Assembly: GCF_900167435.1 (NCBI RefSeq)
Contig: NZ_FUWS01000004.1
Span: forward strand, 186,001-250,000
DNA from: Marinactinospora thermotolerans DSM 45154
GTDB taxonomy: Bacteria; Actinomycetota; Actinomycetes; Streptosporangiales; Streptosporangiaceae
Length of the DNA: 64,000 nt
Reading direction: 5' to 3'
Shown piece by piece: positions 52,176-61,240 of the stretch. The notes beneath the pieces were generated by a model that did no database searches, was not told the DNA's origin, and was given only the letters and a program-made list of their open reading frames with translations. A program made the position numbers and the translations under genes. Within the stretch, counting starts at the first letter, position 1. Every line of letters begins with the position of its first letter.

Positions 52176-52499
52176 TCAGGCGTGGGCGCCGGTCTCGACG
52201 AGCAGGACACCCCCGATGATGGCCACGATGCCCAGACCCATCCGCCAGGTCAGCGGGTCCTTGAACAGCAGCCGGGCGAGGAGGGCCGTCAACGCCACCC
52301 CGACGGCGGCCCAGATGCCGTAGGCCACCCCCACCGGCATGCCCGTCCGCAGGGAGAGGGAGAGCAGGGTGAAGGCCAGCAGGTAGGCCGCCAGCATCGG
52401 CGCGATCCAGACCTTGGCGCGAAACCCGTCGGTCAGGCGCAGCGCCATGGTCCCGGCGACCTCGCTGAGAATGGCCCCGAACAGGTAGGCCCACCCCAT
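52176..52499 (-). CDS. SMR-family multidrug efflux subunit
   Basis: A 107-residue small multidrug resistance protein with four hydrophobic helices. The essential Glu lies in helix 1 (YLFGAILSEVAGTMALRLTD), and GVAYGIWAAVGVALTALLAR is the SMR signature. Its ATG overlaps the stop of the preceding SMR gene (TGATG), so the two are translationally coupled and probably form a heteromeric pump of the EbrAB/YkkCD type in the cytoplasmic membrane. Confidence 0.92.
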   Translation of the reverse strand: MGWAYLFGAILSEVAGTMALRLTDGFRAKVWIAPMLAAYLLAFTLLSLSLRTGMPVGVAYGIWAAVGVALTALLARLLFKDPLTWRMGLGIVAIIGGVLLVETGAHA

Positions 52500-52837
52500 C
52501 ACACGGTCTCCTTCTCGGCGGTGTGGGATCCGGTCTCCACCAGCAGCACGCCTCCGATGATCAGGGCGATGCCGGCGGCCATGGGCCAGGTGAAGGGATC
52601 GTCGAACAGCAGGGTGGCCAGGAGCGCGGTCAACGCCACGCCGGCCGCCGCCCAGATGCCGTAGGCCACCCCCACGGGCATGCCACGTGCCAGGACCAGC
52701 GCCAGCAGGGTGAACGCGGCGCCGTAGCCCACGACGACCACGGCGTACCACCAGGGGGCGTCGATGGCCGCGCGCAGGGAGAGGGTGGCGGTCACCTCGG
52801 AGACGATGGCGCCCGCCAGCAACGCCCACTTCAGCAC
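52499..52837 (-). CDS. SMR-family multidrug efflux subunit
   Basis: A 112-residue SMR protein, partner of the next gene. Helix 1 is WALLAGAIVSEVTATLSLRA with the conserved Glu; GMPVGVAYGIWAAAGVALTA follows in helix 3. GTG 52837 is preceded by AGGAGG. Its start overlaps the end of the TetR gene by 7 bp, forming a tetR-SMR-SMR operon. Confidence 0.92.
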   Translation of the reverse strand: MLKWALLAGAIVSEVTATLSLRAAIDAPWWYAVVVVGYGAAFTLLALVLARGMPVGVAYGIWAAAGVALTALLATLLFDDPFTWPMAAGIALIIGGVLLVETGSHTAEKETV

Positions 52838-53382
52838 GGGGAGTCCTCCTCGGTCAGTCTCAGGAGCAGGTCGATCACGGCCTGGCGGTCCCGCTCCTCG
52901 GGGGCGAGCACGTCGGTGGTCGTGGCGACCCACAGGCCGTCGGCGGCCAGACGGGCCAGGGTGAGCCGCGCCCGTTCGTCGGCGGAGGCCTGGGGGTCGA
53001 AGGCGAACCAACGGGAGAAGACCCGTTTCCAGGGTTCGGCGAGGGCCGGGTGGTACAGGGCCTCGAAGTAGACGAAGAAGTCGGCGGGGGACAGGGCGTC
53101 CGGGCGGGCGGCCACGGTGGCGTAGGCGCGGATGCGCTCGCGGGCGCCGGCCTGTTCGAACGGGACGTCCAGGACCTCCAGCAGCGCCCGCTCCCACCGC
53201 AGGGCGGCGTGCTCGACGACGGCGAGCATCAGCGCGTCGCGGGTGGGGAAGTGGTACATCACCCCGGCCTTGGTGAGTCCGGACTCGGAGGCGACGGCCT
53301 CGTAGGAGATGTCGGCGCCGCCCTCGCGGTCGACCACGCGCAGGGCGGCGTCCAGGATCGCGGTCTTGGAACTGGGGCGCAC
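52831..53382 (-). CDS. TetR/AcrR-family regulator of the SMR pair
   Basis: A 183-residue TetR repressor starting with GTG 53382. The helix-turn-helix is at residues 5-50 (KTAILDAALRVVDREGGADI, then SGLTKAGVMYHFPTRDALML), with a TetR_C domain behind. It is first in an operon with two SMR efflux genes and has a 22-bp palindrome immediately upstream. Induction by cationic drugs that the pump exports is the likely logic. Confidence 0.92.
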   Translation of the reverse strand: MRPSSKTAILDAALRVVDREGGADISYEAVASESGLTKAGVMYHFPTRDALMLAVVEHAALRWERALLEVLDVPFEQAGARERIRAYATVAARPDALSPADFFVYFEALYHPALAEPWKRVFSRWFAFDPQASADERARLTLARLAADGLWVATTTDVLAPEERDRQAVIDLLLRLTEEDSPC

Positions 53383-53389
53383 CGCCGCA

Positions 53390-53411
53390 CTTTACCGTAC
53401 GTAAGGTAAAG
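53390..53411 (-). promoter_or_regulatory. TetR operator
   Basis: Arms CTTTACC and GGTAAAG around TACGTA form a 22-bp palindrome with one mismatched pair, 8 bp upstream of the TetR start. It lies where it would block the tetR-SMR operon. Confidence 0.75.
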
Positions 53412-53486
53412 AAAAGAGCGATGTCCTTCACGGATGACGCGACAGGACGCCGCTCGTCCCCGACCGGCGTCCACAGCGGATTCCGA

Positions 53487-53978
53487 TCATCCGCGCACTC
53501 TCCGCCCCTCGACGCCCCGGGAACGATGCGGCAGCGCGCGCCCGAGAGAGACCGTGAGCGGGTCGTCGGCGTAGTGGCCGAAGGGCGGCACGTCGGTGTA
53601 ACCACAGGAGCGGTACAGGCCGACCGCCGCCGGCTGTTTCTCGTGCGTCTCCAAGACGATCTCAGCGGCCCCCGCCCCGGCCGCGGACTCCTCCAACCAG
53701 GCCAGAAGGGAACGGGCGTATCCCTTCCCCCTGTGCTCGTCGACGACGTAGAGACGCTTGAGCTCGGCCCGCCCGTCCTCCCGCAGCCGCCAGCCGCCCA
53801 TGCCCACGGGAACGCCACCGTGGTAGCCCACGGCGAAGACCCCGCGCGGCGGGGAGAACTGTCCCGGTGATACCGGCCCCGCGTCAGGGCTCCCGTAGAT
53901 CCGGATGTACTCGGCCTGGAGCCGTCCGACCAGCTCCTGGACGTCGGGGTGGTCATAGGGGCGAGGAACGATCTGCAC
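53487..53978 (-). CDS. GNAT-family N-acetyltransferase
   Basis: A 163-residue GNAT enzyme with VPVGMGGWRLREDGRAELKR, LYVVDEHRGKGYARSLLAWL (the RGKGYA acetyl-CoA loop) and AVGLYRSCGYTDVPPFGHY. It is monocistronic, between the SMR operon and threonine aldolase. Substrate unknown. Confidence 0.92.
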   Translation of the reverse strand: MQIVPRPYDHPDVQELVGRLQAEYIRIYGSPDAGPVSPGQFSPPRGVFAVGYHGGVPVGMGGWRLREDGRAELKRLYVVDEHRGKGYARSLLAWLEESAAGAGAAEIVLETHEKQPAAVGLYRSCGYTDVPPFGHYADDPLTVSLGRALPHRSRGVEGRRVRG

Positions 53979-54091
53979 GCACCCAAGGTAGCGTCGGCCG
54001 TGCCGGACCCTCCGAGCCGGTCCGCCTCCGATGGACCGTGAGGTCCCCGTGCGGCCCGCGGCCGGAGCGGTGGGAGCGCCGCCCCGGCCGA

Positions 54092-55144
54092 TCAGGCGGC
54101 GAGCCGGCGAACCGCGTCGACCAACCCGTCCACCTCCGCTCGCGTGGTGGCGAAGGAGGTGACGAAACGGACGACCCCCGGCTCCCAGCGGTCGTGGTAG
54201 AAGCCGTATCCCTTACTCAAGAGCCCGTCGATGACCTGCTGGGGAAGCCGGCAGAAGAGGATGTTCGCCTCGGCCGCGCCCAGGAGCGCGACCCCGGGGA
54301 CGGCCTTGAGCCCCTCTTCCAGGCGCGCGGCCATCGCGTTGGCGTTGCGCGCGTTGCGCAGCCACAGGTCATCGGTCAGGTAGGCGTCGAACTGGGCGGT
54401 GTGGAAGCGCATCTTGGAGGAGAGCTGCCCCGCGCGCTTGGCCCGGAAGGTGAGTTCGCCGGTGAGCGAGCGGTCAAAAATAACGATTGCATCGACTGTC
54501 AGGGTGCCGTTCTTGGTCCCCCCGAAGGAGAGCACGTCGACCCCGGCCCGCCAGGTCATCTCGGCGGGGGAGCAGCCGAGCGCGGCGACGGCGTTGGCGA
54601 AGCGGGCGCCGTCCATGTGGACGCGCAGCCCCGCCTCCCGGGCGCAGGAGGTGAGGGCGCGGATCTCGTCGAGCGTGTAGACGGCGCCGGTCTCGGTGGC
54701 CTGGGTGATGCTCACCGCGGAGGGTTGCACGCTGTGCACGTCACCGGCCTTGCGGCGCGCGGCCACGCGCAGCCGGTCGGGGTCGATCTTGGCGTCGTCC
54801 CCGGGCAGGGGGACGAGCTTGGCTCCGCCCGTGAAGAACTCCGGCGCACCGCACTCGTCGTTGTTGATGTGGCTGTCGTGGTGGCAGAGCACGCTGCCCC
54901 ACGGCGGGGTCAGGGCCGCCAGCCCCAGGGCGTTGGCGGCCGAACCGGTGGAGACGAACAGGACATCGACCTCGCGTTCGAAGAGCTCGTCGAACCGGTC
55001 GCGGGCGCTGGCGCTGATCCGGTCCGCGCCGTAGGGCGGGGCCTGGCCGCCGGCCGCCGCGACCACGGCTTCGAGGATCTCCGGTGCGGCGCCGGCGACG
55101 TTGTCGCTGGTGAACGCGCGAGCAACGGGAGTGGTGGAGCTCAT
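54092..55144 (-). CDS. Threonine aldolase/beta-eliminating lyase-type PLP enzyme
   Basis: A 350-residue fold-type I PLP enzyme of the low-specificity threonine aldolase family (threonine to glycine plus acetaldehyde). It shows FTSDNVAGAAPEILEAVVAA, the LRVHMDGARFANAVAA motif (Asp contacting PLP), the Schiff-base lysine in VLSFGGTKNGTL and a typical C-terminal domain. ATG 55144 gives the usual N-terminus. It is not in an obvious operon. Confidence 0.9.
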   Translation of the reverse strand: MSSTTPVARAFTSDNVAGAAPEILEAVVAAAGGQAPPYGADRISASARDRFDELFEREVDVLFVSTGSAANALGLAALTPPWGSVLCHHDSHINNDECGAPEFFTGGAKLVPLPGDDAKIDPDRLRVAARRKAGDVHSVQPSAVSITQATETGAVYTLDEIRALTSCAREAGLRVHMDGARFANAVAALGCSPAEMTWRAGVDVLSFGGTKNGTLTVDAIVIFDRSLTGELTFRAKRAGQLSSKMRFHTAQFDAYLTDDLWLRNARNANAMAARLEEGLKAVPGVALLGAAEANILFCRLPQQVIDGLLSKGYGFYHDRWEPGVVRFVTSFATTRAEVDGLVDAVRRLAA

Positions 55145-56133
55145 GGCGAGGAACCTGTCCTTCTGGTCGATGACGGGGAGGCGATGCCTGCGGTGACACC
55201 CCCTGTTGGGAACCGGTCCGGTGGATGGTGGAAGCGTCCCCTGCAACGGTGAGCGGGCCGGCCGGCAGATGATCGCCCCGTCCGGCCGCGTGCGGGGCAC
55301 CGGTCGGTTCGCCTCCGTTGAGCCGACGCGGCCGTTGCCGGCCGGAGGTCGTGGTGGTCGCCGCGACGGACACCGGACCGGGATCGCGTCGAGCGTCCCC
55401 ATCGCGGGTCCGGTCCTTCCGTCCGCGATGGCGGTGTCGTCGGTCCGCCGTCGTTCGACCGATATCCCCGCCACCAGGCGGCTCCCCCGAGTGAGCCGGG
55501 ATCGTGCCGGGACGGAGAAGGCGGGACGGCCTTGACGGGCGTCCGGGAGGCGCCGGCCGCGCCCGGCCCCGGATCACGTCTTCCCACCGACCCGCTCCCG
55601 TTCCCCCGGTCATGCCACCACGTTCCCGCGGGGCGTTCCCGTGCCGCTGCGCGGTCCGCCCCGCCGGCCGGGAGCACGACAGGCACACACTCGTCTATTT
55701 CGAGGCTTATTTCACCGAACAGCACATTCAGTGTATAGAACGTGGCATTTGTCGGTTTCTTTGAGGGGCTCCGCCTTCTCGGCGACGCGCCCCGGGCCGA
55801 CCAGGGCGAGGATCCACTGGGGGCCGGCTCATCGGATGACGACGGCGGGCCGCCGGCCCTGTCGGGGGGCGGGCGCGTGGCCATGGATTCTCAACGCTTT
55901 GGGGAAGAGATCCGCCAGCGGGGGAGGGGCGGTGGGCCCGTCCCCATCGGCCGCGCCCGGACGATCCGACGCCCATGTCCGTGGGCTCCCCGCCCGAAGC
56001 GGCGCGCGGATCGCGAGGAGATCCCACGCGGCAGCGCCACCGGCGCGCCCCCGCCCTCCCGTCCCGGCGGGGCCGCCCCAGGCCGGCGGGGTCCGGGCCG
56101 TCCCTTCGGGGAAGAGGAGGCGGACTCGGCCGG
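55145..56133. other. Long intergenic stretch without recognisable gene
   Basis: Nearly 1 kb with no frame resembling a known family on either strand. A short AT-rich patch at about 55690-55770 could hold a promoter. The open frames present are GC-rich artefacts with low-complexity products. Confidence 0.45.
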
Positions 56134-56586
56134 TCAGTCGCAGAAGCAGGAGACCTCGCACCGGACGCAGCCGCCGCACCTCGGGCATCGTTCGGCCCGC
56201 CAATGCGCGTACTGGAAGGCCAGCGCGGGGGTGTCATGGGCCCGCAGCTCGGCCTGGAAGAGATGTCGGCTCGCGAAGAACAGCACCGTCCCTCCGACGG
56301 CCAGGGGGGCGCCGACTCCCACCGCGTTCGCCAGGGATCGGGCGTGGGCCTGCGCCATCTCCTCGTACCCCGCCTCACCGAGGTGGTCGCCGTTGTAGCT
56401 CGTCCGGCAGACGTCTTCGCGGCTCATCGGGACACCGCCGCACTCCACCGGCCCGAACGAGTCGAGGACCCCGAAGAGGAGGATCGACACCCCGTGGATC
56501 ACCATGGTGGCCGCGACCAACCACGCCAGGGCGGTTCCCACCGCCATCAGCCCACGACCCGGTCTCCTGCGCCACCTACGTCGCAT
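56134..56586 (-). CDS. Small two-helix membrane protein with Cys-rich tail
   Basis: A 150-residue protein of unknown family. An Arg-rich start (MRRRWRRRPGRG) is followed by helix 1 (LMAVGTALAWLVAATMVIHG), an extracytoplasmic loop with two Cys (VECGGVPMSREDVC), helix 2 (ANAVGVGAPLAVGGTVLFFA) and a tail ending CPRCGGCVRCEVSCFCD. The six-cysteine tail looks like a small metal site. No recognised partner lies next to it. Confidence 0.6.
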   Translation of the reverse strand: MRRRWRRRPGRGLMAVGTALAWLVAATMVIHGVSILLFGVLDSFGPVECGGVPMSREDVCRTSYNGDHLGEAGYEEMAQAHARSLANAVGVGAPLAVGGTVLFFASRHLFQAELRAHDTPALAFQYAHWRAERCPRCGGCVRCEVSCFCD

Positions 56587-56858
56587 GGCTCCTCCTGCCT
56601 GCGCGCGCCCGCGCGCGGTGCGGCCATCGGGGAGGGCGGAGCCGTCACGGAGCTGCCCCGGCCGGAACGCGCGGACCGGATTCGCGCGCCCGGGCGTCGT
56701 CTCCCGCCGCGCGCCGGCCCCGCCCGTCTGTTCTCTCAAGGGCGACGTGTCCGCCGACCAGTCTGCCACCCTCCTCGGCACGTCCTCGGGGGCGAAAGGG
56801 ACCTCCTTCGGTCCCCGCGACATAATCGACCAATCACGCCTTGGTTCAGGGGGTCCGC

Positions 56859-57392
56859 GTGTTCGACGTCGAAGGCCGTAGCAGTCAATCCGAGATCCAC
56901 GTCGCGGCGGCGCCCGGGCGGGTCTGGGACGCGGTGACCGACATCGCCCTGCCCGCCGGGGTCAGTCCCGAACTGCGCGGGGTCGAATGGCTCGGCGGCG
57001 CCACCCGGCCGGAAGAGGGCGCGCGCTTTGCCGGCCACAACCACCATCCCGCCATCGGCGAGTGGCGGACCGTCTCCCAGATCGTGGAGTTCACCCCTCC
57101 GCGCGTGTTCGCCTGGGCCGTCATGGATGCCGACGGACGGTTCGGGCCTCCCGCGGCGGACGTGGCGGAACGGCTGGCCACTTGGCGGTTCGAGCTGGTC
57201 CCCGAAGGGGACGGTACCCGGCTGCGGTACTGCGTGCGGATCGGTCCGGGCCGCTCGGGCCTGGTCATGACGGTCGAACGGTTCCCCGACAAGGCCCAGG
57301 ACATAGTGGCCGGGCGCCTGCGGGAACTGCGCGCCGGGATCGAGGCCACCCTGCGCGCGGTCAAGGAGCGGTGCGAACGTCCGGGCTCATAG
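56859..57392 (+). CDS. SRPBCC-family protein
   Basis: A 177-residue START-like (SRPBCC/polyketide cyclase-dehydrase type) protein. It begins SSQSEIHVAAAPGRVWDAVT, with VEFTPPRVFAWAVMDADG in the beta sheet and a long C-terminal helix (DKAQDIVAGRLRELRAGIEA). GTG 56859 is chosen because AGGGGG lies just upstream; TTG 56841 is possible. Likely binds a hydrophobic ligand. It is monocistronic. Confidence 0.85.
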   Translation: MFDVEGRSSQSEIHVAAAPGRVWDAVTDIALPAGVSPELRGVEWLGGATRPEEGARFAGHNHHPAIGEWRTVSQIVEFTPPRVFAWAVMDADGRFGPPAADVAERLATWRFELVPEGDGTRLRYCVRIGPGRSGLVMTVERFPDKAQDIVAGRLRELRAGIEATLRAVKERCERPGS

Positions 57393-57639
57393 CCCGGTCC
57401 CGATCGGAGACGGGGGCCTGCCCGCCCCGGGGAACGGGGGCTTGTCGTCTGGGCACGACAGGCCGGGTCCTCGCCGCTCGAAGTCAGGGCGTGGGCGACG
57501 GCGCGGGAGTGATGGGGGTCCACCGCTGACCGCGCCGGCCAGGCCCGCGCTCCTCCGGCCACTCCCCGCACAGGGCGCGCCCCTCCAGGCCGTCTGCATC
57601 ATTCATCGGGGCGGCGGTCCGAGATGGTCTTCTCCTCGG

Positions 57640-58735
57640 GCCTGGAAACCGTGGAGCCGTCCTCGTCAGCTCGTACCCGGCACAGCGTTGGCCAGGAGGA
57701 CCTCTGCCGCCGCCCGGGTGGGCGCGGTGTTCGAGGCACTGGAGCACACCCTCACCCATGCGAGCAGGTTGCGCCCCGACCACGTCGTCTTACGCTCTGT
57801 CCAGACCCTCACCGCCGGCGTGTGGGGGACCGACCCCGCCATCCTCGCCCTGGATCCAGGGTCCGAGGCTCCGCCGGCATGTCGTGTCCACGCCGCGCTC
57901 GACGGCCGCGCGCCCGCCGTCGACGTTCCACTCTTCCTCACCTGCCCCTCCTACCTCGGTGCCGGCGCCGCTCCGCTCCCACCTGGGCGACACCCACGAC
58001 CACACGTCCGCGGCCCGCTACAGCGCCAACAGCGGCAGCGCCATCGGTGCCTCCCGCCCCGAGGCCCTGGTCCACGCCCTGGCCGAGGCGATGGAGCGCG
58101 GCGCCTACTCGCTGTTGCTGGCCACGGTCTTCCTCGGCCCTGGTGGGCGCGTGGCTCGCGTCTTACGACCCGAGTCCCTCCCCGATGACCTCGCCCGGTG
58201 GCACGATCTGGCCCAGCGCAAGGTGCGTGGTCCCGTGCACCTTCTGGAGATGACCACCGACCTGGGGGACCCGCGTTCTGCGCGTACGCCCTGTCCGGCG
58301 AGGGCGTCCCGGTGCAGGGCAAGGAGCATCGCTGTCGGCCCGCCTGGCACTGGTCGCGCCCTGAGCGAACTCGTCCAGTGCGCCGCCGTGGCCGACCACG
58401 ACGGCCAGGAGGCCATCACGCCCGATCTGCGCGCGCTGCGGGCCTATCCCGTACTGCTGGCGGCGGGCCGGGCCGACTTCGGCCCGCACCTGGCCGCGGC
58501 CCGGCCGGTGGACTTCCACGACACCGCCGCGCCGGCCACCCCGGTGGCCACCTGCGCGGGCTCACGGCCGCCGTGACCGCGCGCGGCCACACCCCCTATG
58601 CCGCTGTCGTGCACACCGCCCCCACCGGTGTATGCACGGTGAGCGTGGTGGTGCCCGGCCCGCGCGCTCACGCCCTTCTGGGCGGATCGCCAGCGGTGTG
58701 GGGGTCGGGCCCTGGGAACCGGCAGGTGCCCTCAG
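57640..58735 (+). pseudogene. YcaO-domain protein (RiPP cyclodehydratase type), frameshifted
   Basis: Successive frames encode ARVGAVFEALEHTLTHASRL, PLFLTCPSYLG, then ARYSANSGSAIGASRPEALV with HALAEAMERGAY (the YcaO ATP-binding signature), VARVLRPESLPDDLARWHDL, VHLLEMTTDLG, then in another frame PAFCAYALSGEGVP, then ALSELVQCAAVADHDGQEAI and ARGHTPYAAVVHTAPTGVC. At least three frameshifts (about 57955, 58265 and 58555) and an intermediate frame change near 58340 break it. YcaO enzymes phosphorylate peptide amides to make azolines or thioamides. No precursor peptide or partner gene remains. Confidence 0.72.
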
Positions 58736-58771
58736 CATCCGGACTCCGCCTGCGCGTCTTCCCGGACCAGG

Positions 58772-59030
58772 TGCGCGGGGGTGGGCGGCACGCACGGCCA
58801 CACCGAGGAGGACATCCGCTACGCGCGGCGCCGCCACCTCACCCCCGAGGTGGCCGGCGGAACGCCAACGCCGCTTTCGCCGCCCGTGACAGCGGGCTGT
58901 GGGGTGCTTCCTCCACCGTGGTGGTCTTTGACTCCACGCACTTTCGGACCCGGGACCAGAACCTGTTCACCGAGTGGCACTCCCGCTATGGGGGCCGAGG
59001 GACTCGGCGAGGACCTCTCACATGTGCCCG
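58772..59030 (+). pseudogene. Tn3-family transposase internal fragment
   Basis: Two frames preserve GGTHGHTEEDIRYARRRHLT and then NANAAFAARDSGLWGASSTV, VVFDSTHFRTRDQNLFTEWH, SRYGGRG. This includes the first catalytic Asp (SDSTHF in intact TnpA, FDSTHF here). It begins about 40 bp after the last recognisable YcaO sequence. A frameshift lies near 58850. Confidence 0.75.
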
Positions 59031-59239
59031 GTGGGGCCGCCGACAGGCGTGCGACCGCGTCTTCTCAGCTGGTGATCAGGAAGCGGGCGGCCGCTCCCCG
59101 ACTAGGGTGGGGCGCGTGAGCAGCGAGCACGGTACTCGACTCCGTCCCCGGTCCCGCCGGCCAGGCGGCGTCATGGGCCCTCTCCTTGGCGGCCTTGTGG
59201 TGGGCGGTCGCAGCCTTCTGGGCCTGGCGGGGTTGTCGA

Positions 59240-59410
59240 GGTGCCCGTGCACCGTGAAACGGGGCACGCCGAATCTGTCGGGGATCTGCTGGACGGTCTT
59301 CTCCCGCTCGTCGTCGTAGAGCCGCTGGACGAGCACGGCCTGGTCCGCGGTGAGCTCGGCCTGCGCCAGCCGTCTGTTCCGGCGGCGGATCCAACGCGTT
59401 CGGCGCGGGA
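59240..59410 (-). pseudogene. Serine resolvase C-terminal HTH fragment
   Basis: The minus frame reads LAQAELTADQAVLVQRLYDD then KTVQQIPDRFGVPRFTVHGH, the HTH_7 DNA-binding end of a Tn3-type resolvase. The catalytic N-terminal domain is absent. It faces the TnpA fragment, consistent with a single decayed Tn3 element. Confidence 0.65.
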
Positions 59411-59494
59411 TTCCATCTCCACGCTCACGTCACTCCGCCCCGGTGGGCAGAACCCACGCCGAACCCTACGGTTCGCACGGGGCCGCCCAGCTGA

Positions 59495-59938
59495 TCAGAG
59501 AGGCTGGCGGGGTGCCGCGAGTACGTCCCTGAGTACCTTCTCGAGCGTGACGCGGGCCAGTTTGTGTCTCAGGGTCTCCTCGATGTCCTGGTAGATGCCC
59601 CGCATTGCCGGCTGGATGCCGTGACCCACCACGCATCCCTGGTCCGGGGTGGTGCGGTGCATCGCGAACAGCGGGCCGGCTTCCACTGCCTCGTACACGT
59701 CGAGCAGGGTGATCGACCCCAGCTCGCGCGCCAGCGACCAGCCCGCGCCCGCGCCCCGCCGGGACTCCACGAGCCCGGCCCTGCGCAGCTCGCCGAGCAG
59801 CCGCCTGATCACCACGGGGTTGGTGTTCGCGCTGGCTGCGATCTTCTCGGAGGTGGCGACCTCGTGGCCCTGGCGTTGGTAGAGACCGATCCAGGCCAGC
59901 GCATGGGCGGCAATGGTCAGCCTGCTGTTGGCGCTCAT
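59495..59938 (-). CDS. Rrf2-family transcriptional regulator
   Basis: A 147-residue Rrf2 regulator: winged helix at residues 5-70 (TSEKIAASANTNPVVIRRLL, then GAGAGWSLARELGSITLLDV) and dimerisation helix to the end. Only one Cys is present (DQGCVVGH), so it cannot form the three-Cys Fe-S cluster of IscR/NsrR; it resembles the YwnA/CymR-like cluster-free branch. Three dyads lie between it and the divergent SnoaL-like gene. Confidence 0.9.
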   Translation of the reverse strand: MSANSRLTIAAHALAWIGLYQRQGHEVATSEKIAASANTNPVVIRRLLGELRRAGLVESRRGAGAGWSLARELGSITLLDVYEAVEAGPLFAMHRTTPDQGCVVGHGIQPAMRGIYQDIEETLRHKLARVTLEKVLRDVLAAPRQPL

Positions 59939-59966
59939 GACCCCTCCTCTGGTCGCAACGCTCCAT

Positions 59967-60028
59967 GTTACGACAGCGCAGTCGCAACAGTGAAGGTTGC
60001 GACAATCCGTTGTAACGATTATCGTTAC
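59967..60028. promoter_or_regulatory. Three Rrf2 operator-like dyads
   Basis: GTTACGAC-N6-GTCGCAAC (59967-59988), GTTGCGAC-N5-GTTGTAAC (59996-60016) and the perfect GTAACGAT-T-ATCGTTAC (60012-60028). They share the GT(T/A)(A/G)CGA pattern in an AT-richer divergent promoter region. Confidence 0.65.
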
Positions 60029-60098
60029 GACAGCCGGGAGGGTCCATCAAAGACAAGCGCGGACCGTGAGCGCGTTGCGAACTCAAAGGAGAACAGGA

Positions 60099-60569
60099 AT
60101 GGAAAGTAACGAAAAGACCATTCGCGAGGCTTACCGGCTCGCGGAAGGGAACGTTCTCGACGGTGACGGTTTCCTGGCCTTGTTCACCAAGGACGGGTCG
60201 TTCAACGACATGTCGACCTCGCAGAGTTTCCGCGGAGAGCAGATTCCTCAGGTGATCGCGGGCCTCGCCCGCTCGTTCCCCGATGTACACCGTGAGCTGC
60301 TCGAGGTACATGCGTTCGGTGATGTCGTCGCCGTCGAGTTGCGGATCCAGGGCACGCATCTCGGAGGGTTTCCGACTCCGGTCGGCGAGATCCCACCGAC
60401 CGGGAACCGGATCGACGTGCCGGCGGCGGACCTCTGGTACCTCCGTGACGGAAAGATCGAAAGGTTCAACTGCTACAACTCGATGAGCGTGTGGCTTGAT
60501 CAAATCGGGGTCCACCCTGACTTCAAGTCCGCAGTCGAAGCCACCGAGACAGCAGCCACGACGGCGTAA
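60099..60569 (+). CDS. SnoaL-like/NTF2-fold protein
   Basis: A 156-residue NTF2-like protein of the SnoaL/ester cyclase group: IREAYRLAEGNVLDGDGFLA, FTKDGSFNDMSTSQSFRGEQ, VHRELLEVHAFGDVVAVELR and IDVPAADLWYLRDGKIERFN. AAAGGAGAACAGG precedes ATG 60099. Its base composition is less GC-rich than neighbours. Divergent from the Rrf2 regulator, which probably controls it. Activity unknown. Confidence 0.88.
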   Translation: MESNEKTIREAYRLAEGNVLDGDGFLALFTKDGSFNDMSTSQSFRGEQIPQVIAGLARSFPDVHRELLEVHAFGDVVAVELRIQGTHLGGFPTPVGEIPPTGNRIDVPAADLWYLRDGKIERFNCYNSMSVWLDQIGVHPDFKSAVEATETAATTA

Positions 60570-60741
60570 CTCTGCCGGTCAGCGCCGAGTATGCGACAAG
60601 ACACTCCCTTCTTCGGGCCGCATACCCGGCGTTGCTTCTCGAACAAAGTTGTTGTTCGCGCCCAACCGCCGACACGACCCGGCAGGCAGACTCATCGAGT
60701 ATCGGCAGCCCTGGCCGGCAGGTGGGCGGTGTCGTCGAATG

Positions 60742-61240
60742 TCACGCCCACATCAGCGGCGATGCGAGGGTGACGGCTGCTTGATAGGACTCGGCGGTCT
60801 TGTCGTGGCGGGTGGCGATGCCGCGCCACTGCTTGAGGCGGTTGAAGCACCGCTCGACGACGTTACGCCGCTTGTAGACCTGCTTGTCGAAGTCCGGTGG
60901 GCGTCCGCCACGGCTGCCGCGTCGGAGCCGGTTGCGGACCTGGTCGGACCGTTCCGGGATGGTGTGCCGGATGTTGCGTCGCCGCAGCCAGGTGCGTATG
61001 GCCTTGGAGCTGTAGCCCTTGTCGCCGATGACGTGGCCGGGCCGGACCCGGGGCCGTCCTGGACCCGGCCGGGGCACCCAGAACGCCTCCATCACGGCGG
61101 TGAACTGGGTGCAGTCGTTGGTGTTCCCGCCGGTGAAGGCGAGCGGGCGGCCGGCGCCGTCGCAGGCCAGGTGGATTTTGCTGGTCAGGCCGCCTCTGGA
61201 CCGGCCGAGTCCCGGGGCGCAAAGCCCCCTCTTCGTGCTC
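60742..61240 (-). CDS. IS5-family transposase, second frame (catalytic domain)
   Basis: This frame encodes the rest of the DDE transposase: GRSRGGLTSKIHLACDGAGR, second Asp in GHVIGDKGYSS, and the Glu-containing helix NVVERCFNRLKQWRGIATRH. It is out of frame with the first part. Ribosomal frameshifting near 61220-61240 (GAGGGGGCTTTG on the minus strand) would fuse them to about 270 residues, as is usual in the IS427 group of IS5. It may be active. Confidence 0.8.

Noticed and set aside
53867-55252. 461-codon plus-strand frame opposite threonine aldolase
   Set aside because: Shadow; PLP-enzyme motifs are on the minus strand.
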